The notes beneath the pieces are model-generated. The model saw nothing but the letters and a program-made list of their open reading frames with translations, was not told the DNA's origin and did no database searches. Positions 44,948-53,671 of a stretch of DNA of 64,000 nucleotides are shown piece after piece. The position numbers and the translations under genes are program-made. Positions within the stretch are counted from its first letter, which is position 1. Every line of letters begins with the position of its first letter. The stretch covers positions 15,376-79,375 of the forward strand of contig JALOCC010000003.1 of assembly GCA_023227945.1 (NCBI GenBank), in the 5' to 3' direction. This DNA comes from Candidatus Omnitrophota bacterium (GTDB lineage: Bacteria > Omnitrophota > Gorgyraeia > Duberdicusellales > 4484-171).

Positions 44948-46703
44948 AAGCTTTCGGTTGAAACTGATTCTTTCATATGTCTTTGTAATATTGGTATCCT
45001 TTGGGTTTGTCGGAATCTTTTTGGATAAAAATTTAGAAAAAAATTCCCTCCGTAATATAGAAACTTCTCTTATCAATCAAGCAAAATTAATCGAAAATCA
45101 GATTTTTCCGGAAAGTATCAGAAAGGAAGATGCTCCCTATTTGGAAAAATTAGCCAGGGTATCATCCTTAAAGACAAAATGCCGTATCACTATCATTGAT
45201 ACCCGCGGTAAGGTTTTAGCGGATTCGGAGAAATCACAGGAAGATATGGAAAATCATCTTAACCGTCCGGAGGTGCAAGCTGCTTTAAAAGGCGGCATCG
45301 GCAGCGATACACGTTATTCTTCCACTCTTAAAATAGATATGCTTTATGTCGCCTTGCCGCTCAAAGACAAAAACACTACTATCGGAGTATTAAGATTGGC
45401 CCTTACTTTAGAGGGCGTACAGAAGACATTATTGGCGATTAGAAAAACAGTCCTTCTGGGGTTGCTTTTTGCTTTGGGTTTTGCTTTTGTCTTAGGCTCT
45501 GTGTTGGCAAGCCGGGCTACCAGGCCGATTAACAAGATGATTCAGGTTTCCCGTAAGTTTTCAGAAGGCGATTTTAGCCGCAGGATAATCCAGTCTTCCC
45601 AGGATGAAATAGGGGAATTGGCAGTGACTTTGAATAAGATGGCCCAAGACATAGAAAATAAGATTAAAGAGATTGAAAATCAAAGCCAAAAACTTGCTGC
45701 AATTTTTAACAGCATGATTGAGGGGGTTATTGTTATAGATAAATCCGGGCGCATAATTTCCATGAATCCAACGATTGAAAAAATATTCGGCGTTTCTAAA
45801 GGTGATGTCGAAGGCGCGGTTTTCCTGGAAGCGATACGCAATAATGATATTGCAGAGGTTATTGATGCGGTTTTAAAAAAGGGAAATTCGTTATCTGTAG
45901 AAATAACGCTTATTTATCCTATACGTAAAATCTTCGAGGTCAGCGCAGTGCCTATTTTTGATAGTGGCGCTATTGCCGGATGTTTGGTGGCCATACATGA
46001 CATAACCGAAATTCGAAAGCTTGAGACAGTCCGCAAAGATTTCGTAGCCAATGTCTCCCATGAATTAAAAACGCCGCTTACCTCTATAAAAGGTTTTGTG
46101 GAAACACTTCTTGAGGGCGCGTTGGATGACAAAGAGAATAACCGTAACTTTTTAAAGATTATCCAGGAGCACGCCGAACGCCTTAATAGTTTGGTTGAGG
46201 ATTTGCTTTCTCTTTCGCATCTTGAATCGAAAGAGGTAGCGCTCGATAAGAAAAATTTTAATTTGCGGCAACAGCTTGAAGGGATTATTTCAGGTTTTAA
46301 ATCTCAATTAAAAAAGAAAAATATTGAAATAAAGAATGAGTTGCCTTCCGGCATTTCAGTGAGTGCCGATAGAGGCAGGATAGAGCAGGTATTTACCAAT
46401 CTAATCGATAATGCGACAAAATTTAATAAAGAAAATGGCGCTATCCGGGTATATGCAGAAGAATTAAACGGAAAAATAAAAGTTTTTGTCGAAGATTCGG
46501 GGATAGGTATTCCCGAAAAAGATATTCCCCGCATATTCGAACGTTTCTACCGCGTAGACAAAGCGCGCTCGCGCGAACTCGGAGGAACCGGCCTTGGGCT
46601 TTCTATCGTCAAACACATCGTTGAACTGCACGGTGGTATGGTTGGCGTAGAAAGTATTGAAGGTTTTGGTTCAAAATTTTGGTTCATACTGCCCAGAGCA
46701 TAA
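44937..46703 (+). CDS. phoR: Phosphate sensor histidine kinase, PhoR-like
   Basis: 588 residues: TM1 about 9-29, a 140-residue extracytoplasmic domain, TM2 about 171-191, HAMP about 192-245, PAS about 250-355, then the dimerisation helix with phosphoacceptor His375 (VSHELKTPLTSIKGF), N box FTNLIDNATKFN, and DSGIGIPE and GTGLGLSIVKHI of the ATPase domain. Typical PhoR lacks so large a periplasmic domain, so input may differ from the PhoU/PstB route or combine with it. Translationally coupled to phoB. Confidence 0.9.
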   Translation: MKIRSFRLKLILSYVFVILVSFGFVGIFLDKNLEKNSLRNIETSLINQAKLIENQIFPESIRKEDAPYLEKLARVSSLKTKCRITIIDTRGKVLADSEKSQEDMENHLNRPEVQAALKGGIGSDTRYSSTLKIDMLYVALPLKDKNTTIGVLRLALTLEGVQKTLLAIRKTVLLGLLFALGFAFVLGSVLASRATRPINKMIQVSRKFSEGDFSRRIIQSSQDEIGELAVTLNKMAQDIENKIKEIENQSQKLAAIFNSMIEGVIVIDKSGRIISMNPTIEKIFGVSKGDVEGAVFLEAIRNNDIAEVIDAVLKKGNSLSVEITLIYPIRKIFEVSAVPIFDSGAIAGCLVAIHDITEIRKLETVRKDFVANVSHELKTPLTSIKGFVETLLEGALDDKENNRNFLKIIQEHAERLNSLVEDLLSLSHLESKEVALDKKNFNLRQQLEGIISGFKSQLKKKNIEIKNELPSGISVSADRGRIEQVFTNLIDNATKFNKENGAIRVYAEELNGKIKVFVEDSGIGIPEKDIPRIFERFYRVDKARSRELGGTGLGLSIVKHIVELHGGMVGVESIEGFGSKFWFILPRA

Positions 46704-46730
46704 ATACAACACTCTTTTCTCACGCTAAAT

Positions 46731-46786
46731 ATTTTACCCACATTTAACCACTTCTTTAGACGCATTTAATACCACAATTGTATACT
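46731..46786 (+). promoter_or_regulatory. Pho-box promoter 1
   Basis: Four 11-bp units start at 46731: ATTTTACCCAC, ATTTAACCACT, TCTTTAGACGC, ATTTAATACCA. Six bases later is TATACT (46781-46786). Each unit has a TTTA/TTAA-type core at the same phase. This is the architecture of PhoB-type sites, where the activator replaces the -35 box. The presumed start site is near 46793. Confidence 0.72.
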
Positions 46787-46796
46787 TTGTTTAACC

Positions 46797-46970
46797 GTGA
46801 AAAGAATAAAAAGAGCAATTGTGTATTTGCGTCAGGTATTCAAACGGATTATCGAAGGAGAAAAGGAAAGTATTGCTAGATTTTGCTCAGATAGCAATCG
46901 TCCGTTCCAATGCTTTGAACAAACATACAAGGAGGTGAAACATGTGTCCGTGTATAAGTTCAAAAAGTAA
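46797..46970 (+). CDS. Short basic ORF, possibly leaderless (57 aa)
   Basis: GTG-TAA frame: VKRIKRAIVYLRQVFKRII, then EGEKESIARFCSDSNRP and FQCFEQTYKE. It starts about four bases after the predicted start of the Pho-box transcript, so it would be leaderless. Its opening KRI resembles the small protein encoded behind the second Pho box (MKRIISSIL). Its end overlaps the next gene by 29 bases in another frame. Supported only by position and this resemblance. Confidence 0.3.
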   Translation: MKRIKRAIVYLRQVFKRIIEGEKESIARFCSDSNRPFQCFEQTYKEVKHVSVYKFKK

Positions 46971-47130
46971 ATATGCGATATGCTTAAGAAATGCATCCGA
47001 ATTAATGGTTCCTTCTGTTTCAGAAAGGGTTAATTATTGTTTTGGCGTATACGAACTTTGCCCATTTTTTGGCTTTAAAGAACTAAACGATGTAACCATC
47101 ATTAATGGCTTGCATGAAGGGGCTATGTGA
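46942..47130 (+). CDS. Small cysteine-containing protein, Pho-regulated
   Basis: 62 residues with cysteines in CPCISSKSKYAICLRNASE and VNYCFGVYELCPFF, a spacing suggestive of a small metal- or cluster-binding fold; the pattern P-S-x-S-E-R-V-x-Y-C-x(6)-C-P recurs in small or N-terminal Cys modules of anaerobe regulators. AAGGAGGTG directly precedes the ATG. It sits behind Pho box 1, and its stop overlaps the first unit of Pho box 2. Function unknown. Confidence 0.65.
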   Translation: MCPCISSKSKYAICLRNASELMVPSVSERVNYCFGVYELCPFFGFKELNDVTIINGLHEGAM

Positions 47131-47185
47131 TTTTACCCATATTTAACATTACCTTAAGGCTATCTTAACACCCGTATTTTATACT
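47130..47185 (+). promoter_or_regulatory. Pho-box promoter 2
   Basis: Four 11-bp units: ATTTTACCCAT, ATTTAACATTA, CCTTAAGGCTA, TCTTAACACCC, then GTATTT and TATACT (47180-47185). Unit number, phase and the 6-bp gap to the -10 box are identical to promoters 1 and 3. It should drive the small genes, porin and first pst operon. Confidence 0.78.
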
Positions 47186-47213
47186 TTAATTGGAGAATGA
47201 AAGGAGATGTGGC

Positions 47214-47345
47214 ATGAAAAGAATAATTTCAAGTATATTAAATTCAATAAGAAATTTTTTTAAAAAAATGTCAGATAACGAAGCAAAAAGATTCATTGAA
47301 CTTTACAAACATGTTTTCGATTCCAATTCTAGAAAAGGGAGGTGA
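47214..47345 (+). CDS. Small basic protein (43 aa), Pho-regulated
   Basis: MKRIISSILNSIRNFFKKMS, then DNEAKRFIELYKHVF and DSNSRKGR. The first 20 residues form an amphipathic basic helix. AAAGGAGATG precedes the ATG after Pho box 2, so it is the first gene of that transcript. No family known; membrane association of the amphipathic helix is possible. Confidence 0.55.
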   Translation: MKRIISSILNSIRNFFKKMSDNEAKRFIELYKHVFDSNSRKGR

Positions 47346-47348
47346 GGT

Positions 47349-47546
47349 ATGGTTAAGGTAAAAGGCGCAAACGCGGATGAGATGGCGGCAGGTTTGCGCT
47401 CAATCGTTCTTGAATTAGAAATATTACTTCAGGCGATAGAGAAGAACGACACTGTTGTTGACGGGTATTTTGAAGAAAATTTAAAGAAAATAGGCTCTAC
47501 CATTAATATATTAAGGAGACGATTCCAGGAAAGGAGGTTTGTATGA
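47349..47546 (+). CDS. Small helical/coiled-coil protein (65 aa)
   Basis: GANADEMAAGLRSIVLELEI then LLQAIEKNDTVVDG, ending in an arginine-rich tail (INILRRRFQERRFV). Almost wholly helical and charged, no membrane segment. It starts three bases after the previous small gene and its end overlaps the porin start by four bases. Role unknown; translational coupling with the porin is notable. Confidence 0.6.
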   Translation: MVKVKGANADEMAAGLRSIVLELEILLQAIEKNDTVVDGYFEENLKKIGSTINILRRRFQERRFV

Positions 47547-48847
47547 GAAGGTGGGAATTCTTTGTTTCTTTTATCGCATTAATTTTTATCTCAAAAGTTG
47601 TCTTTGCAGGGGAAGTCGACATTCTTGTCCAGAAGCTCGTTGATAAAGGTATATTAACTCCCGGTGAGGCGCAGCAAATTGTTACTGAGACAAAAGAAGA
47701 GGTAAAAAAAGAGATTGCTAAAGGCACTTATTCCTCGCTTCCGTCATGGGTTCAGAACACTAAACTAAAAGGAGATTTCAGATTACGGTACCAGCATGAC
47801 CATGCAAAAGTTTTGGCTAATTCCACAACAAATAAAACCGGCGATCAAAATAGAGCCAGAATCCGCATGCGCCTGGGCTTTGAAAGTAAAGTTAACGACA
47901 AATTACTAGTTGGTGTAGGCATAGCGACCGGTAAATCCGACGGTTCTGCTGACGCGGCTCGTTCTACTAACTGGACATTGGGCGATGGTGGTTTTGGCAA
48001 AAAACCAATAGCTTTAGACTACGCATATGCGCAGTATAACGTTACCCCGTGGGCTACGGTTATCGGTGGTAAATTTAAAAATCCGCTTTGGGAGCCGGGA
48101 GACCTGATCTGGGATACAGATATTAATCCCGAGGGCGGCACTGTTAAATTAAGCATGACAAAATTAATCCCAAACACAGAATTATTTATGAACGCTGGAG
48201 TTCTGTTGCCAGGAAATTCAAGCAGTTGGTCAGCTGACCCCACGCTTTTTGCTGTCCAACCGGGCATCGTCTATAATTTTAACGATAAAGTTCAGCTAAA
48301 AGGCGCTTTCTCTTACTATGATTTTACCGGAGTTCGTGGCAAAGTTTTAAGCGGTAATGCCGGCACCAACAGCGGCGCGACTACAGGTTTAGCATATAGC
48401 TACAGGAATATCATTCCAGCAGCGGAACTCACCATAAAAGAACCATTAAAATTTGCGGGCCTGGATCTCCCATATTTTGCGCTTTTTGGAGAATACGTCC
48501 AAAACGTTGCGCTTAGAGCGGATGACACAAATGGTGACGACAATACCGGGTATATGTTAGGACTAAAGTTTGGCGCGGAGAAAGTGGAAAAATGGGCAGA
48601 TTGGCAGGTTAGATATAATTATGCCATGCTTGAAAAGGATGCGGTATTAGATACACTTCCTGATTCTGATCGTTATGGTGGGAAAACAGGAATGCGGTCG
48701 CACGAGCTTATGTTTGACTGGGGTTTGGGTAAAAATACCTGGATTGGTATTGACGGTTATTATGGATGGCAGCTTAAAGGAAATTTTGGTTCTACCCAGT
48801 CTAAACCGGCCTCGGTATTACAAATTGATTGGAATTTAAAATTTTAA
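47543..48847 (+). CDS. Outer-membrane porin, Porin_5-type, Pho-regulated
   Basis: 434 residues. Signal peptide ends at about Ala22 (KVVFAG), a short helical segment (GILTPGEAQQIVTETKEEVK) recalls an SLH-like or periplasmic anchor, and LKGDFRLRYQHDHAKVL opens the barrel. RARIRMRLGFESKVNDKLLVGVGI and many alternating aromatic strands follow to a terminal F (IDWNLKF). The family is putative porin PF16930-like. As part of a phosphate-starvation operon it is likely a phosphate or anion porin, as OprP is in Pseudomonas. Confidence 0.85.
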   Translation: MRRWEFFVSFIALIFISKVVFAGEVDILVQKLVDKGILTPGEAQQIVTETKEEVKKEIAKGTYSSLPSWVQNTKLKGDFRLRYQHDHAKVLANSTTNKTGDQNRARIRMRLGFESKVNDKLLVGVGIATGKSDGSADAARSTNWTLGDGGFGKKPIALDYAYAQYNVTPWATVIGGKFKNPLWEPGDLIWDTDINPEGGTVKLSMTKLIPNTELFMNAGVLLPGNSSSWSADPTLFAVQPGIVYNFNDKVQLKGAFSYYDFTGVRGKVLSGNAGTNSGATTGLAYSYRNIIPAAELTIKEPLKFAGLDLPYFALFGEYVQNVALRADDTNGDDNTGYMLGLKFGAEKVEKWADWQVRYNYAMLEKDAVLDTLPDSDRYGGKTGMRSHELMFDWGLGKNTWIGIDGYYGWQLKGNFGSTQSKPASVLQIDWNLKF

Positions 48848-48866
48848 CTATCAGGAGGAAAAATAT

Positions 48867-49685
48867 ATGAGGAATTTAAACAGAATTTTTTTCTCGGTAC
48901 TGCTTATCTTGGGATTGGCAATACCGTGTTTTGCCGGAACTAAAAATATAAAAATTAACGGTTCAACTACCGTGCTTCCTATCGCGCAAGCGTGTGCGGA
49001 AAAATTTATGGAAAAAAATTCTGATATAAATATTTCTGTGCAAGGCGGCGGCTCAGGCGTGGGCATCTCTTCCCTTATTGATAAAACTACAGACATCGCC
49101 GATTCTTCAAGGGCGATAAAGGATACTGAATTAGATAAAGCAGTGGCTAATGGTGTAGAGCCAAAAGCACACGTTGTTGCTATGGATGGAATCGCTCTAG
49201 TAATTAATCCTTCAAACAATATCAGTGCACTTACCAAGAAACAAATAAGAGATATTTACACAGGGGCCATATCTAACTGGTCGCAGCTTGGCGGTCCTGA
49301 CGAAAAAATAGTAGTTGTTTCCAGGGACACATCAAGCGGAACATTCGAAGCATTTAATGAACTTGCTTTAGATAAAGTCAAAGTTAGGACTGATGCACTG
49401 ATGGAAGCGTCCAATCAGGCTGTAGTTTCCGTTGTCGATAAAACTCCCGGAGCTGTAGGCTATGTTGGGCTTGGATATATTCAAGCGGGAGTAAAAGCAG
49501 TTAGTGTAAATGGGATAATGCCTTCTAAGGAAACGGTCCTTTTAGGTAAATACCCTATTTCGCGGCCGCTTTTTATGTATACAAATGGTGCGCCTCAAGG
49601 AGCGATTAAAAAATTTATCGATTTTGTTTTAAGCCAAGAGGGGCAAAAAATAGCTGACGAGCAAGGTTATGTAGGAATTAAATAG
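48867..49685 (+). CDS. pstS: Phosphate-binding protein PstS (operon 1)
   Basis: 272 residues. Signal peptide (IFFSVLLILGLAIPCFAG), then NIKINGSTTVLPIAQACAEKF, VQGGGSGVGISSLI, DIADSSRAIKD, and SRDTSSGTFEAF, the phosphate-binding loops of PstS. It delivers phosphate to the PstCA channel. AGGAGG precedes the ATG. An intergenic palindrome separates it from pstC. Confidence 0.93.
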   Translation: MRNLNRIFFSVLLILGLAIPCFAGTKNIKINGSTTVLPIAQACAEKFMEKNSDINISVQGGGSGVGISSLIDKTTDIADSSRAIKDTELDKAVANGVEPKAHVVAMDGIALVINPSNNISALTKKQIRDIYTGAISNWSQLGGPDEKIVVVSRDTSSGTFEAFNELALDKVKVRTDALMEASNQAVVSVVDKTPGAVGYVGLGYIQAGVKAVSVNGIMPSKETVLLGKYPISRPLFMYTNGAPQGAIKKFIDFVLSQEGQKIADEQGYVGIK

Positions 49686-49711
49686 TTTTTACTCATTAGT
49701 CACTTTCCTTT

Positions 49712-49748
49712 ATTTATCAGTCCCGATGTAACATCGGGACTGATAAAT
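49712..49748. promoter_or_regulatory. Perfect palindrome between pstS and pstC
   Basis: 18 bases (ATTTATCAGTCCCGATGT), one A, then the exact reverse complement. As RNA it forms a very stable stem with a small loop, and there is no T-run, so it is not a classic terminator. A stem here could protect the upstream pstS mRNA and lower pstCAB output. The second pst operon has no equivalent (pstS-pstC gap six bases). Confidence 0.7.
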
Positions 49749-49756
49749 TGAATAAC

Positions 49757-50641
49757 ATGAAAGAAAAAATATATAAATGGATATTTACGATGGTTGCTTT
49801 TGCCTCTTTGCTTTTTTTAACCGGGATTACCATAATTCTTTTTAAAGAAAGTTTGCCTCTTTTTCAAAAAGTAAAATTCTTTGATTTTATCTTTGGAAAG
49901 GCCTGGTATCCCACATATGAACTTCCTGAATTTGGAATTTTACCGCTCATTTTAGCATCGGTACTAGTTACGATAGGCGCTCTGTTTGTATGCGTACCTT
50001 TAGGTATAGGAAGCGCCTTGTATATACATGAATTAGCAGGACCAAAACAAAAATCCATTTTGAAGCCAACAATAGAAATATTGGCAAGTATCCCTTCAAT
50101 AGTTTTCGGATTTTTTGCGATGGCTATAATGGCACCTTTCCTGCAAAAGCTTTTACACATCCCTGTTGGCCTTTGCGCGTTTACGGCAAGCTTAGTTTTA
50201 GGCATAATGGCCGTTCCAACCGTATGCAGTATAGCTGAAGACGCATTAAGTTATGTCCCGAAAAGTTTCAAAGAAGCTTCTTTAGCGGTTGGAGCAAACA
50301 GATGGCAAACATTGATAAGGGTTGTGATTCCTGCGGCTGGTTCCGGGATATCAACCGCAATAATCCTTGGAATGAGTAGAGCTATAGGAGAGACCATGAC
50401 GGTGCTTATGGCTGCCGGAGGCGCGGCAATCATCCCAAGCAAATTAAGCGATTTATTTGCGCCTGTCAGGCCAATGACTGCGACAATTGCAGCTGAGATG
50501 GGTGAAGCAGCCATGGGAGGTTTGCACTACCATGCATTATTTGCGATAGGTCTTATTCTTTTTATCGTTACATTTGTATTTAATATTATTGCCGAGCTAA
50601 TAAGCAGAAAATTCAGGCTTAAGCTTGGGCTTAGTGGATAA
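49757..50641 (+). CDS. pstC: Phosphate ABC transporter permease PstC (operon 1)
   Basis: 294 residues with six helices. The EAA loop, YVPKSFKEASLAVGANRWQTL, and the C-terminal helix pattern (MGEAAMGGLHYHALFAIGLIL) match PstC. It forms the membrane channel with PstA. An earlier in-frame TTG nine bases upstream borders the palindrome; the ATG is chosen though neither has a strong ribosome-binding site. Confidence 0.92.
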   Translation: MKEKIYKWIFTMVAFASLLFLTGITIILFKESLPLFQKVKFFDFIFGKAWYPTYELPEFGILPLILASVLVTIGALFVCVPLGIGSALYIHELAGPKQKSILKPTIEILASIPSIVFGFFAMAIMAPFLQKLLHIPVGLCAFTASLVLGIMAVPTVCSIAEDALSYVPKSFKEASLAVGANRWQTLIRVVIPAAGSGISTAIILGMSRAIGETMTVLMAAGGAAIIPSKLSDLFAPVRPMTATIAAEMGEAAMGGLHYHALFAIGLILFIVTFVFNIIAELISRKFRLKLGLSG

Positions 50642-50645
50642 GCCT

Positions 50646-51587
50646 ATGAATGGAAATGGACAATTAGCGTCGGTCAAAGCATCTTATTCTATAGAAAAAG
50701 CTTTTGACCGGATAACTAAAATACAACTTCCGGAAAAAAAATCAAGCGGTAAGCTCAAGCAAAAACTTGGTTTTTTCCTTTTAGGATTATCTATGGCAAT
50801 AGTGCTTCTTTTTTTGGGAAGCATTGTGTATTTTATTGTTACAAAAGGGATAAGGGCAATCTCTTGGGAGTTCTTAACGCAGGTGCCGAAATCAGCAATG
50901 ACCAAAGGCGGGGTTGCGCCGGCCATTGTAGGTACGCTTTATCTAACGCTTGGTTCGATAATTTTTGCGCTTCCACTAGGTCTTGCTTGCGCAATATATC
51001 TTTGCGAATACAGCCCAAAAAATATTATCGTTAATATAATTCGTATTAGCATCAATAACCTTGCCGGAGTGCCTTCTGTGGTGTTTGGTTTATTTGGCTT
51101 GGCGGTGTTTGTTAAATTTTTTGGGTTTGGCGTGTCAATACTATCAGGAAGCCTTACGCTGGGGATATTGGTATTACCTTCGATAATCTCTGCAACGCAA
51201 GAATCTCTTTTGGCTCTGCCTCAATCAATAAGAGAAGCTTCTTTGGCACTCGGCGCAACCCAATGGCAAACCATAAAAAAAGTTATTTTGCCTTCAGCTT
51301 TACCCGGAATTCTTACCGGAATTATTTTAAGTATCGGCCGTGTTGCCGGAGAAACCGCGCCTATTCTGTTTACGGCAGCAACTTTTTATATGCGCGGCTA
51401 TCCGAAATCATTGTTTTCAGAGGTGATGGCTTTGCCTTATCACATATATGCGCTTATGACTGAAGGAACACACCCCGAAGCGCAAACACAAATTGCTTAC
51501 GGTTGCGCTTTAATATTACTTGTGCTGGTGCTTTTTATTTCAAGTATCGCAATAATTATCAGGCAAAGAACAAAAGATTTAGTTTAG
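50646..51587 (+). CDS. pstA: Phosphate ABC transporter permease PstA (operon 1)
   Basis: 313 residues with a long N-terminal cytoplasmic extension and six helices. [21 protein letters not shown], the EAA loop [32 protein letters not shown], and [10 protein letters not shown] are PstA signatures. An upstream in-frame TTG overlaps pstC, but the ATG after AAGCCT is taken. Partner of PstC. Confidence 0.9.
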   Translation: MNGNGQLASVKASYSIEKAFDRITKIQLPEKKSSGKLKQKLGFFLLGLSMAIVLLFLGSIVYFIVTKGIRAISWEFLTQVPKSAMTKGGVAPAIVGTLYLTLGSIIFALPLGLACAIYLCEYSPKNIIVNIIRISINNLAGVPSVVFGLFGLAVFVKFFGFGVSILSGSLTLGILVLPSIISATQESLLALPQSIREASLALGATQWQTIKKVILPSALPGILTGIILSIGRVAGETAPILFTAATFYMRGYPKSLFSEVMALPYHIYALMTEGTHPEAQTQIAYGCALILLVLVLFISSIAIIIRQRTKDLV

Positions 51588-51601
51588 ACAAAGAAAATAT
51601 T

Positions 51602-52366
51602 ATGGAAAACAATAAAACAAGAATTAAGGTAAGAGAGGTAAATTTTTATTATAATAAAACCAAGGCATTAAAAAATATCGATTTAGATATTTACGAAAAT
51701 AAGGTAACAGCGCTAATAGGGCCTTCGGGTTGCGGGAAATCTACGTTTATAAGGTTAATCAACCGCATGAACGACCTTATAATACATAGCCGGTTTGAAG
51801 GAAATATTTACCTGGATGGAGAAGATGTTTACAGTCCGGCGATAGATGTGGCTGATTTAAGGCGGCGCGTGGGTATGGTATTTCAAAAACCTAATCCTTT
51901 CCCAAAAACAATTTTCCAGAATATAAGTTATGGTATGGAAGTCAACGGCATAAAAAACAAATTATTTATAAACAACCGGGTTGAAGAATCGCTTAAAAAA
52001 GCAGCTTTATGGGAAGAGGTAAAAGATAGATTAAACGATAGCGCTCTTAGGCTTTCCGGCGGGCAACAGCAGCGTTTGTGTATCGCGCGTGCGCTTTCGG
52101 TTGAACCGGAAGTAATTTTATTTGATGAGCCATGCGCAAGCTTAGATCCTGTTTCAACCAGAAAGATTGAAGAATTACTTCTTGAATTAAAAAAAGAGTA
52201 TACGATAGTTATCGTTACACATAATATGCAGCAGGCGGCTCGGGTTTCCGATTATACCGCCTTTTTATATCTTGGAGAATTAATTGAGTTTGGAAGAACC
52301 GAAAAAATATTTACCGTTCCGAAAAGTAAAATGACCGAAGAGTACGTTACGGGAAAATTTGGATAA
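51602..52366 (+). CDS. pstB: Phosphate ABC transporter ATPase PstB (operon 1), canonical
   Basis: 254 residues. All motifs are intact: Walker [11 protein letters not shown]-loop VFQKPNPFP, signature LSGGQQQR, Walker B VILFDE, and H-switch VTHN. It powers PstCA, normally as a homodimer. It serves as a reference for the unusual pair in operon 2. The in-frame region upstream (33 codons) lies inside pstA and is not part of this protein. Confidence 0.94.
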   Translation: MENNKTRIKVREVNFYYNKTKALKNIDLDIYENKVTALIGPSGCGKSTFIRLINRMNDLIIHSRFEGNIYLDGEDVYSPAIDVADLRRRVGMVFQKPNPFPKTIFQNISYGMEVNGIKNKLFINNRVEESLKKAALWEEVKDRLNDSALRLSGGQQQRLCIARALSVEPEVILFDEPCASLDPVSTRKIEELLLELKKEYTIVIVTHNMQQAARVSDYTAFLYLGELIEFGRTEKIFTVPKSKMTEEYVTGKFG

Positions 52367-52385
52367 CAGCTATAAAGGAATACAA

Positions 52386-52811
52386 ATGGAAAAGAAAAAA
52401 GTATTATTCATATGCAAGCATAATTCTGCAAGGAGTCAAATGGCTGAAGGGTTGCTTAAAAATTTCTTTGGCGATTATTATGAAGTTTATAGTGCAGGTG
52501 CAGAACCGTCTACAGTTAATCCTTTTGCTATAAAGGCAATGGAAGAAATAGGCATAGATATATCAAGGCAACGCTCAAAAAGTATTAACGAGTTTATCGA
52601 TTCGCAATTTGATTATGTGATTACGGTATGCGATTCCGCAGAGACTGCCTGCCCATTTTTCTCTAACAGCAGATACTATGTACATAAAAGTTTTAAGGAT
52701 CCTTCGCAAATTTCCGGCTCTCACGCAAAAAAGCTGGAAGCTTTTCGTAATACCAGAGACGAGATAAAACAATGGATGGAAAAATCATTTTTTAAGGAAA
52801 TAGGTAAATGA
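52386..52811 (+). CDS. arsC: Arsenate reductase, thioredoxin-coupled (ArsC/LMW-PTP fold)
   Basis: 141 residues. P-loop CKHNSAR with Cys10, plus Cys82 and Cys89, the same triad as the Staphylococcus and Bacillus thioredoxin-coupled enzyme. It reduces arsenate to arsenite. Encoded within the phosphate-starvation operon, between pstB and phoU, where arsenate entry through Pst is expected. ATAAAGGAATACAA precedes this ATG; an earlier start overlapping pstB is less likely. Confidence 0.9.
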   Translation: MEKKKVLFICKHNSARSQMAEGLLKNFFGDYYEVYSAGAEPSTVNPFAIKAMEEIGIDISRQRSKSINEFIDSQFDYVITVCDSAETACPFFSNSRYYVHKSFKDPSQISGSHAKKLEAFRNTRDEIKQWMEKSFFKEIGK

Positions 52812-52842
52812 TTCTAATCTTCTGGAAAAAAGGAGAAAAACA

Positions 52843-53511
52843 ATGGAAAGGCATTTTGACGAGGAATTAAAAAAATTGAAAGAAAATATTATCACGATGT
52901 CTTTGATATCGCAAGATATGATTGAGGATGCAATTATTATGCTCAAGGAAAGAAAAAGTGAATTAAAAGAAAGCGTATTTGAGAAAGAAAGAAAACTTAA
53001 TATGATACAGATAGAGATAGACAACATAGCTTTTAAACTTATCGTGCTTAGGCAACCGGCTGCGGGGGACTTGCGATTTCTTATATCAGCTATTAAGATT
53101 AATTCCGACCTGGAAAGGATTGGTGACCTTGCGGTAAATATAGTCGAACGTAACCAGGAATTACTTAAAGAGCTGCCGTTAAAACCGCTGATAGGTATAC
53201 CACGAATGGCAAAGATATCACAAAAGATGGTGCATGACGCTATAGATTCTTTTATTAATAGAAAAGCGGAATTAGCGCAACAGGTGTGTTGTCAGGATGA
53301 TATAGTAGATAACCTGAACGAGCAAATTTTCAGAGAGTTATTGACATATATGTTGCAGGATACGAAAAACATAACTCGCGCAATAAGCCTTACATTTATT
53401 TCGAAATATCTCGAACGCATTGCCGATCATGCTACTAACATCGGTGAAGATGTATACTATATGGTAGAAGGTAAAGATATCCGGCATCATAGCGATGACT
53501 ATTGTAAATAA
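52843..53511 (+). CDS. phoU: PhoU-family phosphate regulator (operon 1)
   Basis: 222 residues, all helical. Two PhoU repeats with the metal-binding style ERIGDLAVNIVERN and ERIADHATNIGEDV. PhoU binds the Pst ATPase or PhoR and represses the Pho response when phosphate is ample. AAAAAAGGAG precedes the ATG. A Pho-box promoter for operon 2 follows. Confidence 0.92.
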   Translation: MERHFDEELKKLKENIITMSLISQDMIEDAIIMLKERKSELKESVFEKERKLNMIQIEIDNIAFKLIVLRQPAAGDLRFLISAIKINSDLERIGDLAVNIVERNQELLKELPLKPLIGIPRMAKISQKMVHDAIDSFINRKAELAQQVCCQDDIVDNLNEQIFRELLTYMLQDTKNITRAISLTFISKYLERIADHATNIGEDVYYMVEGKDIRHHSDDYCK

Positions 53512-53593
53512 GATATAACTATAAACTTTCCACTGAAATCTACTTGCCCGAAGTTTATCAAACAATCAAAGAGCTAATCTGGGTGATATTCTG

Positions 53594-53649
53594 ATTTTAC
53601 ATAGATTTTACATAGATTTTACACTCACCTAACATACCTATCATAAAAT
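53594..53649 (+). promoter_or_regulatory. Pho-box promoter 3
   Basis: ATTTTACATAG, ATTTTACATAG, ATTTTACACTC, ACCTAACATAC: four 11-bp units, two of them identical. Six bases later comes TAAAAT (53644-53649). The geometry equals promoters 1 and 2. It drives the second pst operon, 23 bases before the ATG of pstS2. Confidence 0.8.
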
Positions 53650-53671
53650 ACTTTATTAAAAGGAGGCAAAC

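Noticed and set aside
46942-47130. Ferredoxin-like cluster protein
   Set aside because: Cysteine spacing does not fit CxxCxxC; left as an unknown Cys protein.
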